Positions 1-8,176 of a DNA stretch of 64,000 nucleotides are shown one piece after another. This DNA comes from M3007 sp964484205. GTDB taxonomy: Bacteria > Bacteroidota > Bacteroidia > Chitinophagales > Saprospiraceae. The stretch's first letter is position 1; every line of letters begins with the position of its first letter. The stretch spans positions 62,001 through 126,000 of the forward strand of contig CAZAEZ010000009.1 in the NCBI GenBank assembly GCA_964484205.1. The letters run 5' to 3'. The translations under genes and the position numbers were made by a program. A model generated the notes under the pieces. The model had not been told where the DNA came from and searched no databases. It saw only the letters and a program-made list of their open reading frames with translations.

Positions 1-1081
1 TATACAAGGCTGCCAGGGGCAGGTCGGGCAGGTTTGACTCGCGGGTCCAGGCCGAGTCGCCGTCTGCATTGAGTTTGAGCAGGTTTAGCTGATTATTGGG
101 TAAGAGGTTGTCATCAATTTGCAGAAACGGGATATATACATTTCCGCCCCCGTCCAGGATAAAACTCCGGATATACCTTGAATTACCGGCCGGCAAATTG
201 TCCAGTATCTCCAGCGGTTCGCGGAACCAAATCTTTGTACCGGCGCCCGTTGTTTTTAACACCGCCGCTTTCGTCGGATTGGATTGTTTGGTTTCACCGA
301 AAAGCAACAGATTGCCGTTTGGGTCAACTTTAAAATCGAGCGCACTCTGGTAGCCTGGCTCGTTGTATTCCTGTTGCCAAAGTACGTTACCCTGTGCATC
401 GGTACGCGCCATGAACAGATCGGAGCCGTCCATAATGGAAGGGGCGTCGCGGCGTTCGCCGGCCACCGCCAGGTCGCCGTTGGGCATTTCCACCAGGCCG
501 AGCGCCAGTTCCCGGCCGGCGTTGGGGTCGCCCAGGGTTTGCGTCCAAAGAATGGTTCCGGCAGCATCGAGGCGGAGCAATTGGATATGGGAATCCGATA
601 CCGGCACGAAAGTGCGTGCATCGCCTGCCAGGGCGTAGCCGCCGCCGGTAGTGGCCACGATGTCGCGAAAGCCGTTGGGCAGGGTTGGGTTTTCGAGCAC
701 TTTTTGCCACTGCGCAACCCCGGCGCCGTCGATTTTCAGCACCAGGTTGCGCAGTGCCGTGCCGTCGAAATAATTTTCGCAAAGCACGGCAAAACCACCG
801 TCGGGTGCTGCACAAACCGCAATACCCCGGGCGCCGTTGAGGTTTTGGTGGGCGGCCCAGATGACAGTACCCGTGGCATCGGTGCGTTGCAAAAACAGCG
901 AACTATCTGTGGCAATGCCGCCGACCATCAAAAAGCCGCCGTCGGCAGTTTCGGTAAAATCGGAACAGGAACTGGCGTCGGGGGAGTAGGTCTTGCGAAA
1001 GGATTGCCCGGCCAGTTGTGCGCCTAGTGAAAAGAGCAGGAGGATTAAAGCAGGGCGCAGGTGTTGTGGAAATACATTCAT
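1..1081 (-). CDS. secreted repeat protein, N-terminal part (runs off window)
   Basis: The reading frame is open from 1081 down to base 1, giving the first 360 residues of a longer protein. It begins with a signal peptide (residues 1-26, hydrophobic core LILLLFSLGAQLAG, then QSF). The rest is a run of similar blades of the type 'T-x-DGGF-x-M-x-G ... L-x-R-x-D-x-x-G-x-x-x-W', for example TADGGFLMVGG and LRLDAAGTILWTQTLG. This pattern is common in secreted Bacteroidota proteins that probably fold as beta-propellers, often ending in a T9SS sorting domain. The C-terminus is outside the window, so sorting cannot be checked. An in-frame ATG also lies at 1087; I used 1081. Function unknown; a surface or secreted role is inferred from the signal peptide. 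Confidence 0.8.
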   Translation of the reverse strand, partial: MNVFPQHLRPALILLLFSLGAQLAGQSFRKTYSPDASSCSDFTETADGGFLMVGGIATDSSLFLQRTDATGTVIWAAHQNLNGARGIAVCAAPDGGFAVLCENYFDGTALRNLVLKIDGAGVAQWQKVLENPTLPNGFRDIVATTGGGYALAGDARTFVPVSDSHIQLLRLDAAGTILWTQTLGDPNAGRELALGLVEMPNGDLAVAGERRDAPSIMDGSDLFMARTDAQGNVLWQQEYNEPGYQSALDFKVDPNGNLLLFGETKQSNPTKAAVLKTTGAGTKIWFREPLEILDNLPAGNSRYIRSFILDGGGNVYIPFLQIDDNLLPNNQLNLLKLNADGDSAWTRESNLPDLPLAALY

Positions 1082-1087
1082 GATCAT

Positions 1088-1315
1088 ACAGGTTTATTGA
1101 TTCGTCTGATTCTTGACGGTACAAAAGTGCCGCAATGCCCTGGCTTGGGCAAAGACAGTTTTTCAGGATTTTCAGATTTATTTTTTTAAGTTTTTTTTAT
1201 TTTAAAATTGAAAATCAGTTTTTTATAAGAAATAATTATCCGAATTTTCAGATTTTATTTATTTTGTATAGCTTTTGATAATTGTGCCGGGCGTGTTTCG
1301 CGTGTCTGCCCGTAG
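1088..1315. other. AT-rich intergenic region
   Basis: A very AT-rich stretch with long A and T runs around 1165-1260, between the secreted protein on the left and the palindromic element on the right. It probably holds the promoter of the leftward gene. I see no gene and no clear TAnnTTTG box in it. Confidence 0.4.
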
Positions 1316-1486
1316 AGATGTCTCCCTCCGGTCGACATGACAACGTATAGGCTGGCAATTTTTTTATCAGGTTTCTCGCTACGCTCGAAACTTCAACTGT
1401 GCTTGGGGAAGTTTTGAGCGTAGCGAGAAACCTGTTTGACTGTTTTGTTATCAATGTATTGTCATGTCGACCGGAGGGAGACATCT
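1316..1486. repeat. nested palindromic element, family B, copy 1
   Basis: A 171-bp element with 28-bp perfect terminal inverted repeats (1316-1343 and 1459-1486; AGATGTCTCCCT-C-CGG on the left). Inside is a second inverted repeat of 26 bp (1368-1393 and 1409-1434, containing TTTCTCGCTACGCTCGAAA with one mismatch in the right arm). Related copies are at 20641-20812 and 60247-60422. There is no coding capacity and no clear target-site duplication. It ends 30 bp before the start of the gene at 1517. Confidence 0.9.
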
Positions 1487-1516
1487 GCAGAAATCTTTAA
1501 AAAATTCCCATCTCCC

Positions 1517-2914
1517 ATGCAAAACGCACCTGTACTTCAAATTCTCCGCAGTTTGCCGCCAACCACGCTGAAATCTTTCGACAAATACATGGCCTCGCCC
1601 TACCTGGTGACCCATGCCGGCACGGCGCAGCTGTACGACTACCTGCGCCCGCGGCTGCACGATGGGCCGGAAGGGGAACTCGACAAAGCAACAGTGGCGC
1701 GCGCGCTGGGCGAAACGCCCCGCCGGCTGTACCACCTGACGAGTTATTTGCTGGAAGCGGTGGAACAATTTTTGGCGCTGGAATCCTGGAAAACAAGCTT
1801 GCACGACAGCCATGTACTGACGGTGGAAGCCCTGCGCAGGCTGCGGCTCGACGACCTGAGTGCCGGCATGCTGCGCTATGCCCGCAAACGCCTCGACGCC
1901 GATCCGCACCGGAGCGCCGAATATCACCGGGCCGGCTACCGGCTCCAACTGGAAGCCTTTCACCTTTCCCAACAACAGGGCCGCGCCAAAAGCCTCAACC
2001 TCCAGGAACTTTCCGATGCGCAGGATGTGGCGTTTATCACCGAAAAACTGCGCACGGGTTGCCTGCTGCTCAGCCACCAGGCAGTATCCAAACGCGCGTA
2101 CGAAAAGGGCCTGCTCAACCAGGTGCTGACCTTTCTCGACGGGCACCCTTACCTGGAAATTCCTTCGGTGGCAGCGTTTTACCACGGCTATTACGCCCTG
2201 GCGGGCGATGCCGCCGGCGACCGGCATTTTCGCCGCCTCAAGGAAATTCTGCACACCCACGCCGAGGCATTCCCGGTGGCCGAGGTGCACGACCTGTACC
2301 TCATCGCAATCAATTTTTGCATCCGGCGGATAAACAAGGCGGAAGTGCATTACTTCCGCGACGTATTCGACCTGTACCAGTCGGGGCTTCAGCACGGCGC
2401 TTTGCTGGAAAACGGCTCCCTGTCGCGCTGGACCTACACCAATATTGTGCTGGCGGCGCTGAACCTGCAGGAATACGACTGGACGTTCCGCTTTCTGCAC
2501 GATTACGCGCCGCTGCTTCCGGCCAACCACCGCGAAGGCGCACTGAATTTCAACCTCGCCCGGTACTATTACGATACCGGCAACTACAGCGAAGCCATGC
2601 AGCACCTCCTGCGGATGGAATACGACGACGTGTTGCAAAACCTGGTGGCCAAAACCCTGCTCTGCAAAATTTACTATGAAAAAGAAGAATTCAGCGCGCT
2701 CGAAAACCAGTTGGACAGCATCGAAATTTACCTGCGCCGCAAAAAAGTGTTGGGTTACCACAAGGAAAATTACCTGGCCATCGTGCGTATGCTGCGCAAA
2801 ATGCTGAGTCTGAAACCCGGAAGCAGCCCGGCAACAGAAGCCATTCGCCGGCAAATCGAAAATGCGCCGGTGCTCACCGAACGGGAGTGGTTTCTCAAAC
2901 AACTCCAGCGATGA
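1517..2914 (+). CDS. hypothetical helical protein
   Basis: 465 residues, not recognised as a named family. It is rich in predicted helices with repeated aromatic and leucine spacing (for example YYDTGNYSEAMQHLLRM and LLCKIYYEKEEFSALENQL), which looks like divergent tetratricopeptide repeats in the C-terminal half. There is no signal peptide or membrane segment, so it is probably cytoplasmic. The frame stays open upstream to an ATG at 1436, but that lies inside the palindromic repeat. I chose the ATG at 1517, which gives MQNAPVLQILRSLPP. It sits alone between a repeat and the peroxiredoxin gene. TPR-like proteins usually mediate protein contacts; no specific role can be assigned. Confidence 0.75.
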   Translation: MQNAPVLQILRSLPPTTLKSFDKYMASPYLVTHAGTAQLYDYLRPRLHDGPEGELDKATVARALGETPRRLYHLTSYLLEAVEQFLALESWKTSLHDSHVLTVEALRRLRLDDLSAGMLRYARKRLDADPHRSAEYHRAGYRLQLEAFHLSQQQGRAKSLNLQELSDAQDVAFITEKLRTGCLLLSHQAVSKRAYEKGLLNQVLTFLDGHPYLEIPSVAAFYHGYYALAGDAAGDRHFRRLKEILHTHAEAFPVAEVHDLYLIAINFCIRRINKAEVHYFRDVFDLYQSGLQHGALLENGSLSRWTYTNIVLAALNLQEYDWTFRFLHDYAPLLPANHREGALNFNLARYYYDTGNYSEAMQHLLRMEYDDVLQNLVAKTLLCKIYYEKEEFSALENQLDSIEIYLRRKKVLGYHKENYLAIVRMLRKMLSLKPGSSPATEAIRRQIENAPVLTEREWFLKQLQR

Positions 2915-2932
2915 TATGCGTACGGAGTTTTC

Positions 2933-2940
2933 TATTTTTG
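2933..2940 (+). promoter_or_regulatory. Bacteroidota -7 box for the peroxiredoxin gene
   Basis: TATTTTTG matches the TAnnTTTG -7 element used by the main sigma factor of this phylum. It lies 31 bp before the ATG at 2972. No good -33 TTTG is visible at the usual distance. Confidence 0.5.
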
Positions 2941-2971
2941 CGCACATTTATAACCATTCCGCTTTCACGCT

Positions 2972-3442
2972 ATGCTCAAACCCGGTGATACCGCCCCAGA
3001 TTTTACCCTGCGCGCCAGTGATAAATCCCAGATCAAACTGAGCGACTTTCGCGGCAAAAATGTGGTCTTACTCTTTTACCCCCTTGCATTTACCGGGGTT
3101 TGCACCAAAGAACTCAGCCTGATGCGCGACAGCCTGGCAGAATACGAGGCGCTCGACGCCCAACTGCTGGCTATTTCTGTCGACAGCATTTATGCCCTGG
3201 ACAAATGGAAGCACGAGCTGGGCTTTAACTTTCCCATGCTCTCCGATTTCAACAAAACCGTGAGTAAAAAATACGATGCGCTCTACAAAACCTTTGTGTA
3301 TGAAATGAAAGGCGTTTCCAAACGTTCAGCCTTTGTCATCGACAAAGACGGCGTGATCCGCTATGCAGAAGTACTGGAAAATGCCGGAGAATTACCGAAC
3401 TTCGAGGCTGTGCGCAACGTTTTGAAAACTTTGAAAGGATAA
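2972..3442 (+). CDS. 1-Cys peroxiredoxin (AhpC/TSA family)
   Basis: 156 residues covering one AhpC/TSA thioredoxin-fold domain. It reduces hydrogen peroxide and organic peroxides in the cytoplasm. The peroxidatic site is seen as PLAFTGVCTKE, with Thr41 and Cys44 in the TxxC arrangement. Cys44 is the only cysteine in the protein, so it must work by a 1-Cys mechanism and be regenerated by an external thiol. The PxxxTxxC pattern and length are close to the AhpE/BCP-like groups. It has its own -7 box, and a palindromic repeat follows the stop codon, so it is probably a single-gene transcript. Family assignment is sure; the subgroup is not. Confidence 0.9.
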   Translation: MLKPGDTAPDFTLRASDKSQIKLSDFRGKNVVLLFYPLAFTGVCTKELSLMRDSLAEYEALDAQLLAISVDSIYALDKWKHELGFNFPMLSDFNKTVSKKYDALYKTFVYEMKGVSKRSAFVIDKDGVIRYAEVLENAGELPNFEAVRNVLKTLKG

Positions 3443-3443
3443 G

Positions 3444-3537
3444 TTGGAAGGTTACTGGTTAAAAGGTTTCTGGTTATTTATCATTCCGGGAAGGTTTGCA
3501 ACCAGAAACCAGAAACCAGAAACCCTCTAACCTTAAA
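3444..3537. repeat. palindrome built of TTTCTGG-type heptamers
   Basis: An imperfect inverted repeat. The left arm reads GTTACTGGTT...TTTCTGGTT, and the right arm has three tandem AACCAGA units (3500-3523) and then TAACCTTAAACC. The loop contains ATTCCGGGAA. The element at 61641-61740 has the same words, with its loop in the opposite orientation. It separates the peroxiredoxin gene from clpS, ending about 12 bp before the clpS start. Confidence 0.8.
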
Positions 3538-3548
3538 CCCAAATAAAA

Positions 3549-3836
3549 ATGCCCAATCCACTCTGGGAAGAACAGGAAGACATATTGGTGGAAGACGACA
3601 TTGGTTCAGACCTTCCGGCCCATATAATTGTGTTTAACGATGATGTCAATTCGTTCGACTGGGTCATCCATTGCTTCATGGAAATCCTCAAACATACCCA
3701 CGAACAGGCCGAACAATTATCCATTATCATCCACTTTAAGGGCAAGGCCACGGTAAAAACCGGCTCCAAAAAAGAACTGGTCCCCCTGTGCGAAGCCCTG
3801 CTCGACCGCGGCCTTTCTGCCGTGCTCGAAGACTAA
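3549..3836 (+). CDS. clpS: Clp protease adaptor ClpS
   Basis: 95 residues, the normal length. ClpS binds substrates carrying a bulky hydrophobic N-terminal residue (Leu, Phe, Tyr, Trp) and passes them to ClpAP or ClpCP for degradation. Family marks are visible: IIVFNDDVNSFDWVI (the Asn-Asp-Asp that holds the substrate amino group), then a helix with HTHEQAEQ, and IIHFKGKATVKTG with the His of the binding pocket. It lies 43 bp upstream of aat on the same strand, so the adaptor and the enzyme that makes its primary N-degrons are probably co-transcribed. The clpA/clpC partner is not in the window. Confidence 0.93.
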   Translation: MPNPLWEEQEDILVEDDIGSDLPAHIIVFNDDVNSFDWVIHCFMEILKHTHEQAEQLSIIIHFKGKATVKTGSKKELVPLCEALLDRGLSAVLED

Positions 3837-3879
3837 AATTCCCCGCCAACATCCAACAGCTAATTGCCAACAGCCAATC

Positions 3880-4596
3880 ATGCCCGTTTACTGGCTCAAT
3901 GAACACGAGTTATCCTTTCCGCACCCTGCCATGGCCGAGCCCAGCGGCCTGCTGGCTGTTGGCGGCGACCTGAGCCCCGACAGGCTGGTGCTGGCGTACC
4001 GGAACGGCATTTTCCCCTGGTTTGAGGCTGAAGGTAATTTCTACTGGTATTCCCCCGACCCCCGGTTTGTGTTGTTTCCCAAAGAATTGAACGTGCACAA
4101 AAGCATGCGTTCGGTGTTCAACCAGGGCAAATTCGAATACAGCCTGGATACCTGTTTTGAACAGGTTATCCGAACCTGCGCCGAGTCGCCGCGCAATGCC
4201 CAGGATGGCTCCTGGATTTCGGAGGCGTTCATTGAGGGCTACACCGAACTGCACCGCCAGGGCGTCGCGCATTCCATGGAAGTGTGGAGCGGTGGGAAAC
4301 TGGTCGGCGGGCTGTACGGCCTTGCGCTGGGTCGGATTTTTTTCGGGGAAAGCATGTTTTCCCGCCAGGCCAATGCATCCAAGGCCGGTTTCATTACCCT
4401 GGTGCGGGCGCTGCAGGCGGCGGGTTTCTGGATGGTTGACTGCCAGCAGCAGACGCAGCACCTGCAAAGCCTGGGCGCCCGCAGCATCCAGCGGGAACTA
4501 TTTTTGGACTACCTCGTTAAAAATGCATACGAACGTTCCCTGGTCGGTTTTTGGGACTTGCAGTCCGGGCAACTGGCCCTGCGCACCGAACACTGA
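3880..4596 (+). CDS. aat: leucyl/phenylalanyl-tRNA--protein transferase
   Basis: 238 residues, full length for the family. The enzyme transfers Leu or Phe from aminoacyl-tRNA to the N-terminus of proteins that begin with Arg or Lys, creating N-degrons read by ClpS. The N-terminus carries the family signature (EPSGLLAVGGDL, YRNGIFPWF). The GNAT-like C-terminal half shows VGGLYGLALGRIFFGESMFS, NASKAGFITLV and DCQQQTQHLQSLGA. The start ATG at 3880 gives MPVYWLNE, which fits the family. It forms a two-gene N-degron unit with clpS. A transposed repeat lies 57 bp after the stop. Confidence 0.96.
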   Translation: MPVYWLNEHELSFPHPAMAEPSGLLAVGGDLSPDRLVLAYRNGIFPWFEAEGNFYWYSPDPRFVLFPKELNVHKSMRSVFNQGKFEYSLDTCFEQVIRTCAESPRNAQDGSWISEAFIEGYTELHRQGVAHSMEVWSGGKLVGGLYGLALGRIFFGESMFSRQANASKAGFITLVRALQAAGFWMVDCQQQTQHLQSLGARSIQRELFLDYLVKNAYERSLVGFWDLQSGQLALRTEH

Positions 4597-4644
4597 TTTG
4601 GATTTGGTACTTAATTTGCGGTAGTTCCCCCGGGTTTTCGATGT

Positions 4645-4750
4645 GCCGCGCCCCATACTACTGGACATTTTGTTTTTCGGACGCGCTCAGACCTTCCAGG
4701 TTTGCGAAACCTGGAAGGTCTAAGAAATGTCCAGTAGTATGGCCGCGCCC
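4645..4750. mobile_element. 88-bp MITE-like element (family A, copy 1) with 9-bp target duplication
   Basis: The element proper is 4654-4741 (88 bp). It has terminal inverted repeats starting CATACTACTGGACATTT and an inner hairpin AGACCTTCCAGG-TTTGCGAAA-CCTGGAAGGTCT. It is flanked on both sides by the same 9 bases, GCCGCGCCC (4645-4653 and 4742-4750), a typical target-site duplication. A nearly identical copy lies at 24482-24571 with a different 9-bp duplication. It has no reading frame, so it must be moved by a transposase encoded elsewhere. Confidence 0.92.
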
Positions 4751-4804
4751 CCACTCCCGCACTTGTAGCGGGGCCATCAACTTAAACAACCTGAGGGGAT
4801 GTAC

Positions 4805-4916
4805 ACTTTTAACTTTTCAAATTAGACTTTAAACTTTTGACTTTATTGAGCCCTTACTAGCGGGAAAACTGTCTTGAAAGTCAAAAGTTAAATTTGAAAA
4901 GTCAAAAGTTAAAAGT
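4805..4916. repeat. palindrome built of AACTTTT-type words
   Basis: The left arm (about 4805-4845) carries repeated ACTTTTAACTTTT and ACTTTTGACTTT words. The right arm (about 4874-4916) is its imperfect complement (AAAGTCAAAAGTTAAA, twice). The loop is unrelated GC-richer sequence. Together with the 88-bp element it fills the 400-base gap between aat and the M23 gene. Nothing else is seen there. Confidence 0.75.
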
Positions 4917-4995
4917 TTTATAGCCTAATAATTCGGCTATACCCCACTCCCGCTCTTTTGAACAACCCCTTCGCCTGCTCAAAAACTTGATTGCT

Positions 4996-6753
4996 ATGTG
5001 GAACATGCCATTGCGTACACTTCTGGGTTTGATCGGACTTCTACCGGCCTTTTCTTTTGGTCATCCGGATAAGGCGGCGGTAGTCGTTCCCGATGAGCCT
5101 TTTCCCAAAGATTATTTCCTCATGCCCGTGAGCACCGCCGCCATCCGGTTATCCGGCACTTTCGGCGAACTGCGGGCCAACCATTTTCATACCGGCATCG
5201 ATATCAGCAATATTTCGGGCCAGGCCGGGCAGGCTATTTTTGCCGCCGCCGACGGCTTTATCGACCGGGTCAAAGTGGGTGGGAGCGGCTACGGCAAGGC
5301 GCTTTACATCAAACATCCCAACGGCTACACCACGGTGTACGGGCACCTCGACAAGTTCACGCCGGCCGTTGAAAAATATGTGCAGGAAACCCAGTACAAA
5401 CGCGAACGTTTCGAGGTTGACCTGTTTCCCAAAGACGGATTGTATCCGGTAAAAAAAGGCCAGGAGATCGGGCGCATGGGAAACACCGGCAGTTCGGGCG
5501 GCCCGCACCTGCATTTTGAGATCCGCCGATCGGCCAATCAAAAACCGTTGAATCCGCTGCTGTTCGGGCTAAACATCCCCGACGCCGTGCCGCCGCTGTT
5601 GCGCGACATGCGGGTGTATTTTCTAAACCCGAACCGGGAGGTGCAATCCAGCCTGCCGTTCCCCATCCAACAACGGCCCGACGGCACCTATGGTGTGCCG
5701 GGCGATACCGTGCGGCTTCCCGCCTGGCGGGTCGGATTCGGGCTGCGCTCCTACGACCAGTCGACCGGGAATACCCACAACAAAAACGGTCTGTTTGCGC
5801 TCACCTTACTGGCTAACGACGAACTGGCCTATGCCTGGAAAGCCGATGAACTGGACTTCGACGAAACCCGCTACCTCAACGCGCATACCGACTACGCCGC
5901 CTATGAAACGAATGGCGCCATGTACCAGCGCTGTTTTGCCTTGCCCGGCGACCGACACGCCAATTTTACCCGCACCGAAAGCCTGGGCGCCGTACCGCTG
6001 TACAAAGAAATTCCAACCAAAATTACCGTGAAAGCAGCCGACGCCTCCGGCAACCAGTCCACCGTGGTGTTCTGGGCCTACCGCGGCGAACCCGAGCCCC
6101 AACCGCAACACCCCGACTGTATCGAACTGCCCTTCGATGTGGAAAACCACATCGACATGGAAGGTTTTTCGATGACCATCCCGAAAGGCGGCCTGTACGA
6201 AACCCTCTATTTTCAGTACAGCAGCAGCCCCCGACCACCCGGAACCTACTCGGCCTTGCACCGGGCGCACCAAGGCACCACGCCCTTGCACAAATACTGC
6301 ACCCTGCGTTTGCGCCCCGAGGAACTGCCGGACAACCTGCGCGAAAAAGCCGTCGTTGCCCGGTACCGCACACGCAGCCGCCCGGTCAATTGCGGCGGCA
6401 GTTGGGATGGCGACTGGCTGGTTACCCGGGTCCGCGATTTTGACGACTATTGCATCATGGTCGACACCACGCCGCCGACCATCAAGCCCGTGGTGTTCAG
6501 CGTGGATATGCGCCGAAAAAAAACCATGGCTTTTCGCATCTACGACGACTTCATCACCGATGCGCGCGCCGAAAGCCTCCGCTACCGGGGCACGGTGGAT
6601 GGCAAATGGGTACTCTTCGAATTTGACCGGAAACGGGCGCGGCTCACGCATGTTTTCGACGGGCGTATTCAACCCGGCGAACACAAACTGCGCCTGGTGG
6701 TAACCGACGACCGGGGAAATGAATCGGTGTACGAGCGGAATTTTGTACGATGA
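4996..6753 (+). CDS. secreted M23 family metallopeptidase (LytM-type)
   Basis: 585 residues with an N-terminal signal peptide (LRTLLGLIGLLPAFSFG). The M23 domain lies at about residues 45-190. Zinc ligands are visible as HFHTGIDIS (His and Asp) and PHLHFEIRR (HxH), with VYGHLDKF also conserved. M23 enzymes cut peptide cross-links in peptidoglycan, so a periplasmic cell-wall role is likely. The remaining 390 residues are beta-rich and not recognised. A TTG at 4987 in the same frame is possible, but the ATG at 4996 precedes a cleaner signal peptide. The ligand set is complete, so it should be active rather than a degenerate EnvC/NlpD-type regulator. Confidence 0.88.
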   Translation: MWNMPLRTLLGLIGLLPAFSFGHPDKAAVVVPDEPFPKDYFLMPVSTAAIRLSGTFGELRANHFHTGIDISNISGQAGQAIFAAADGFIDRVKVGGSGYGKALYIKHPNGYTTVYGHLDKFTPAVEKYVQETQYKRERFEVDLFPKDGLYPVKKGQEIGRMGNTGSSGGPHLHFEIRRSANQKPLNPLLFGLNIPDAVPPLLRDMRVYFLNPNREVQSSLPFPIQQRPDGTYGVPGDTVRLPAWRVGFGLRSYDQSTGNTHNKNGLFALTLLANDELAYAWKADELDFDETRYLNAHTDYAAYETNGAMYQRCFALPGDRHANFTRTESLGAVPLYKEIPTKITVKAADASGNQSTVVFWAYRGEPEPQPQHPDCIELPFDVENHIDMEGFSMTIPKGGLYETLYFQYSSSPRPPGTYSALHRAHQGTTPLHKYCTLRLRPEELPDNLREKAVVARYRTRSRPVNCGGSWDGDWLVTRVRDFDDYCIMVDTTPPTIKPVVFSVDMRRKKTMAFRIYDDFITDARAESLRYRGTVDGKWVLFEFDRKRARLTHVFDGRIQPGEHKLRLVVTDDRGNESVYERNFVR

Positions 6754-6756
6754 TGT

Positions 6757-6899
6757 TGATTTACGATTTTGGAATTACGAATTACGATTGGTTCACCTTT
6801 CCGGGTTTGGGCAGATCATTGCCTGATGTAGTGTTTGAATAAATTGAAAACCTACACATCCCGGAAAGGTGAACCAATCGTAATTCGTAATTCGTAAAT
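6757..6899. repeat. palindrome built of AATTACG heptamers
   Basis: The left arm (6759-6804) contains ACGAATTACGATTGGTTCACC followed by TTTCCGGG. The right arm (6860-6899) is its complement, ending ATTCGTAATTCGTAAAT. Arms of about 40 bp enclose a loop of about 55 bp. The inner TTTCCGGG/CCCGGAAA resembles the loops of the heptamer palindromes at 3444 and 61641. Confidence 0.85.
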
Positions 6900-6902
6900 G
6901 CA

Positions 6903-6948
6903 TAAAAAGGCGGGCCCCGGCGCAGACAGAGGGTCTGACCGGGGCCCG
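6903..6948 (-). terminator. intrinsic terminator of the GT2 gene
   Basis: GGGCCCCGG (6912-6920) pairs with CCGGGGCCC (6939-6947). On the minus strand the stem is followed by GCCTTTTT, the U-tract. It lies directly after the stop of the leftward glycosyltransferase gene. Confidence 0.8.
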
Positions 6949-6951
6949 TAA

Positions 6952-8088
6952 TTACTTCCATGAGATTAGATCATCCGAGTAGATTAAAACGCGCGGCACT
7001 AAAACCGCGTAGTAGATAGCCAGAAATGCGTCGAGCAGCGGAAACCAAATTAAAAGATGCGCTTCGCGTAGCCGGCAAAGAATTTTCCGATGAATCGGTA
7101 AGGCGGAGGCCATCCGAACGGCATAAAAAGCAACAGAAATTATGCCAAAATTGGTCGGCAAGAGTACAATCAGTAAAAAATAGTGCAGGAAATGTGTTAA
7201 TGCCAGTAGCCCGAGCAGCAAGCGGTGGCGCAGGCGGTAATGTGGCCCGGCGCGGAGATGCCGTTTTTTTTGACGCCACCAGTTGCGCCAGTTTTTTTCC
7301 CCTTCGGAAAAAACAAATGCTTCGGGGGCCAGGCAGATCGCCGTGTTTTTATTGTTGGCGGCGGCATTGACGAACAAATCGTCGTCGCCGGATGGCAAGG
7401 CGGCATGCGCTGAAAAACCGCCCACCTGCCCGAAAAGGTGCCGGCGCCAGGCCAGGTTGCGGCCGACGCCCATGTAGGGTTGCCCGGCCAGGGCAAACGA
7501 AAAGTATTGCGTGGCGGTGTGCACCGTTTCAAACCGGATCCATTTGTTCAGCAAGCCGGGTTCCGGCCGGTACGGGCCGTAGCCCAGCACAATTTCCGCA
7601 TCTTGTTTTTTCAAAAAACATTCGGCCATACGGCGCAGCCACTGCGGGCTCGCGGGCCGGCAATCGGCATCCGAAAACACCAAATGCTCATGCCGCGCCA
7701 CGGCGATCCCCCGGGCGAGGGCCTGTTTTTTCCCGGGAGCGGTTTTGGGTCCGGTGTGGAGCACGTGCAGGTGCGGATATTTTTTTTGCAGTGCCTGCAA
7801 AACAAGCGGCGTATCGTCGGCAGAATCGTCGTCGATGACGAGCACCTCAAAGTCCGGGTATTGTTGTTCCAACACGGCCGGCAGGTTGGCCGCCAGGTTG
7901 ACGGCTTCATTGCGCGCACAAATCAGTACGGAAACCGGCGGAAGTCGGGTTGTGTCAACCTGTTCCGCACCCGAAAATGCCGGCTGGCGGAAAGCCAGGC
8001 GGGCAAACAGCCCCCACCACACCACCAACTGCACCGCAGTGGCCGTGGCAAACACACCGAATAAAACTACCCAGAACCCGATCGCCAT
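6952..8088 (-). CDS. membrane-anchored family 2 glycosyltransferase
   Basis: 378 residues. An N-terminal membrane segment (residues 3-30) is followed by a GT-A domain at about 50-280. It starts VSVLICARNEAVNLAANL and has VLVIDDDSADDT (nucleotide-sugar site), FSDADCRP (the DxD-like metal site), PSGDDDLFVNAA, and a KKRHLRAG segment in the place of the QxxRW motif. Two to three more membrane helices follow. This architecture is typical of processive or lipid-linked sugar transferases acting at the inner membrane. The substrate cannot be inferred. It is divergent from cmk, with about 88 bp between them, and has a strong terminator. Confidence 0.87.
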   Translation of the reverse strand: MAIGFWVVLFGVFATATAVQLVVWWGLFARLAFRQPAFSGAEQVDTTRLPPVSVLICARNEAVNLAANLPAVLEQQYPDFEVLVIDDDSADDTPLVLQALQKKYPHLHVLHTGPKTAPGKKQALARGIAVARHEHLVFSDADCRPASPQWLRRMAECFLKKQDAEIVLGYGPYRPEPGLLNKWIRFETVHTATQYFSFALAGQPYMGVGRNLAWRRHLFGQVGGFSAHAALPSGDDDLFVNAAANNKNTAICLAPEAFVFSEGEKNWRNWWRQKKRHLRAGPHYRLRHRLLLGLLALTHFLHYFLLIVLLPTNFGIISVAFYAVRMASALPIHRKILCRLREAHLLIWFPLLDAFLAIYYAVLVPRVLIYSDDLISWK

Positions 8089-8128
8089 TTTTCACCAATA
8101 AATTAGAATTCCGCAACTTTGCCGCAAT

Positions 8129-8168
8129 ATCTCAATATCTCAATATCTCAATATCCCAATATCTCAAT
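8129..8168. repeat. short tandem CAATATCT repeat
   Basis: About five tandem copies of the 8-mer CAATATCT (one with CAATATCC) stand just before the cmk start codon. No inverted partner is seen. Copy number is likely to vary between strains. Confidence 0.8.
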
Positions 8169-8176
8169 TCCCCAGC

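Noticed and set aside
284..1027. 247-residue plus-strand frame over the first gene
   Set aside because: It is the mirror of the minus-strand secreted protein, with no signal or family match, and the true frame has a clear signal peptide and repeats.
1248..1484. 78-residue minus-strand frame in the palindromic element
   Set aside because: It reads the inverted repeat itself; similar phrases occur in the other copies because the DNA is the same.
1451..2947. 498-residue minus-strand frame
   Set aside because: Composition rich in Phe/Val/Gln/His is typical of antisense shadows of a GC-rich gene; the plus-strand frame is helical and starts correctly.
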